Shown here piece by piece: positions 5,802-5,824 of a stretch of 5,824 nt of DNA. Both the position numbers and the translations under genes were made by a program. This DNA is from Hyphomonadaceae bacterium. GTDB taxonomy: Bacteria > Pseudomonadota > Alphaproteobacteria > Caulobacterales > Aquidulcibacteraceae. The DNA lies in contig DPWD01000318.1 of NCBI GenBank assembly GCA_003526465.1, positions 1-5,824 on the forward strand. Reading direction: 5' to 3'. Under the pieces are notes generated by a model. The model saw nothing but the letters and a program-made list of their open reading frames with translations, had not been told where the DNA came from and did no database searches. The stretch's first letter is position 1; every line of letters begins with the position of its first letter.

Positions 5802-5824
5802 CCCCTCCCCCTTGCGGGGAGGGG
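5802..5824 (+). terminator. GC-rich hairpin after the receptor gene, possible terminator or dispersed repeat
   Basis: CCCCTCCCC (5802-5810) and GGGGAGGGG (5816-5824) form a perfect 9-bp stem around the loop CTTGC, starting 28 bases after the receptor stop. The window ends at the last base of the right arm, so a T run after it cannot be seen. Hairpins of this kind are frequent after genes in GC-rich alphaproteobacteria and often occur as dispersed intergenic repeats, so either role is possible. Confidence 0.55.

Noticed and set aside
1..5824. CRISPR arrays, tRNA or rRNA genes, insertion sequences, toxin-antitoxin or defence genes
   Set aside because: No spaced direct repeats, cloverleaf-like sequence, transposase fragments, terminal repeats or such protein families were seen.

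Overview
The window looks like ordinary chromosome from a GC-rich alphaproteobacterium. A Caulobacterales, Hyphomonadaceae or sphingomonad-like background fits best. The pointers are the large TonB-dependent receptor with its EDVIVVTG box and VEVLRDGAASQYG plug motif, the alphaproteobacterial form of the VUT-family membrane protein, strong GC bias at third codon positions with long antisense shadow frames, and the GC-rich CCCCTCCCC/GGGGAGGGG hairpin after the receptor gene. This placement is inference from protein style, not a database result.

Layout, left to right. Bases 1-171 (minus strand) hold the first 57 codons of a gene that runs off the left edge; its N-terminus is acidic, then a lysine run, then a glycine run, and I do not recognise it. 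Bases 172-373 are non-coding. Bases 374-1892 (minus) carry two genes that are probably co-transcribed: rlmJ, the 23S rRNA A2030 N6-methyltransferase, which starts at a TTG codon, followed after 28 bases by a VUT-family integral membrane protein. A 97-98 base divergent spacer separates rlmJ from a small Gcn5-related acetyltransferase on the plus strand (1991-2263). That gene converges with a larger GNAT acetyltransferase on the minus strand (2266-2799); only 2 bases lie between the two stop codons. A 160-base divergent spacer then leads to a complete 937-residue TonB-dependent outer-membrane receptor (2960-5773), followed by a 9-bp GC-rich hairpin at the right edge.

Functional reading: the window mixes RNA modification (rlmJ, and perhaps the VUT protein if it imports a queuosine precursor), two small-molecule or protein acetyltransferases of unknown substrate, and nutrient uptake across the outer membrane. 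Apart from the rlmJ-VUT pair nothing ties the genes into one pathway. I looked for CRISPR arrays, tRNAs, transposase fragments, toxin-antitoxin pairs and defence genes and saw none. I do not see a new biological system here. The points most worth a second look are the unusual N-terminus at the left edge, the two cysteine pairs and acidic loop of the receptor, and the tail-to-tail acetyltransferases.
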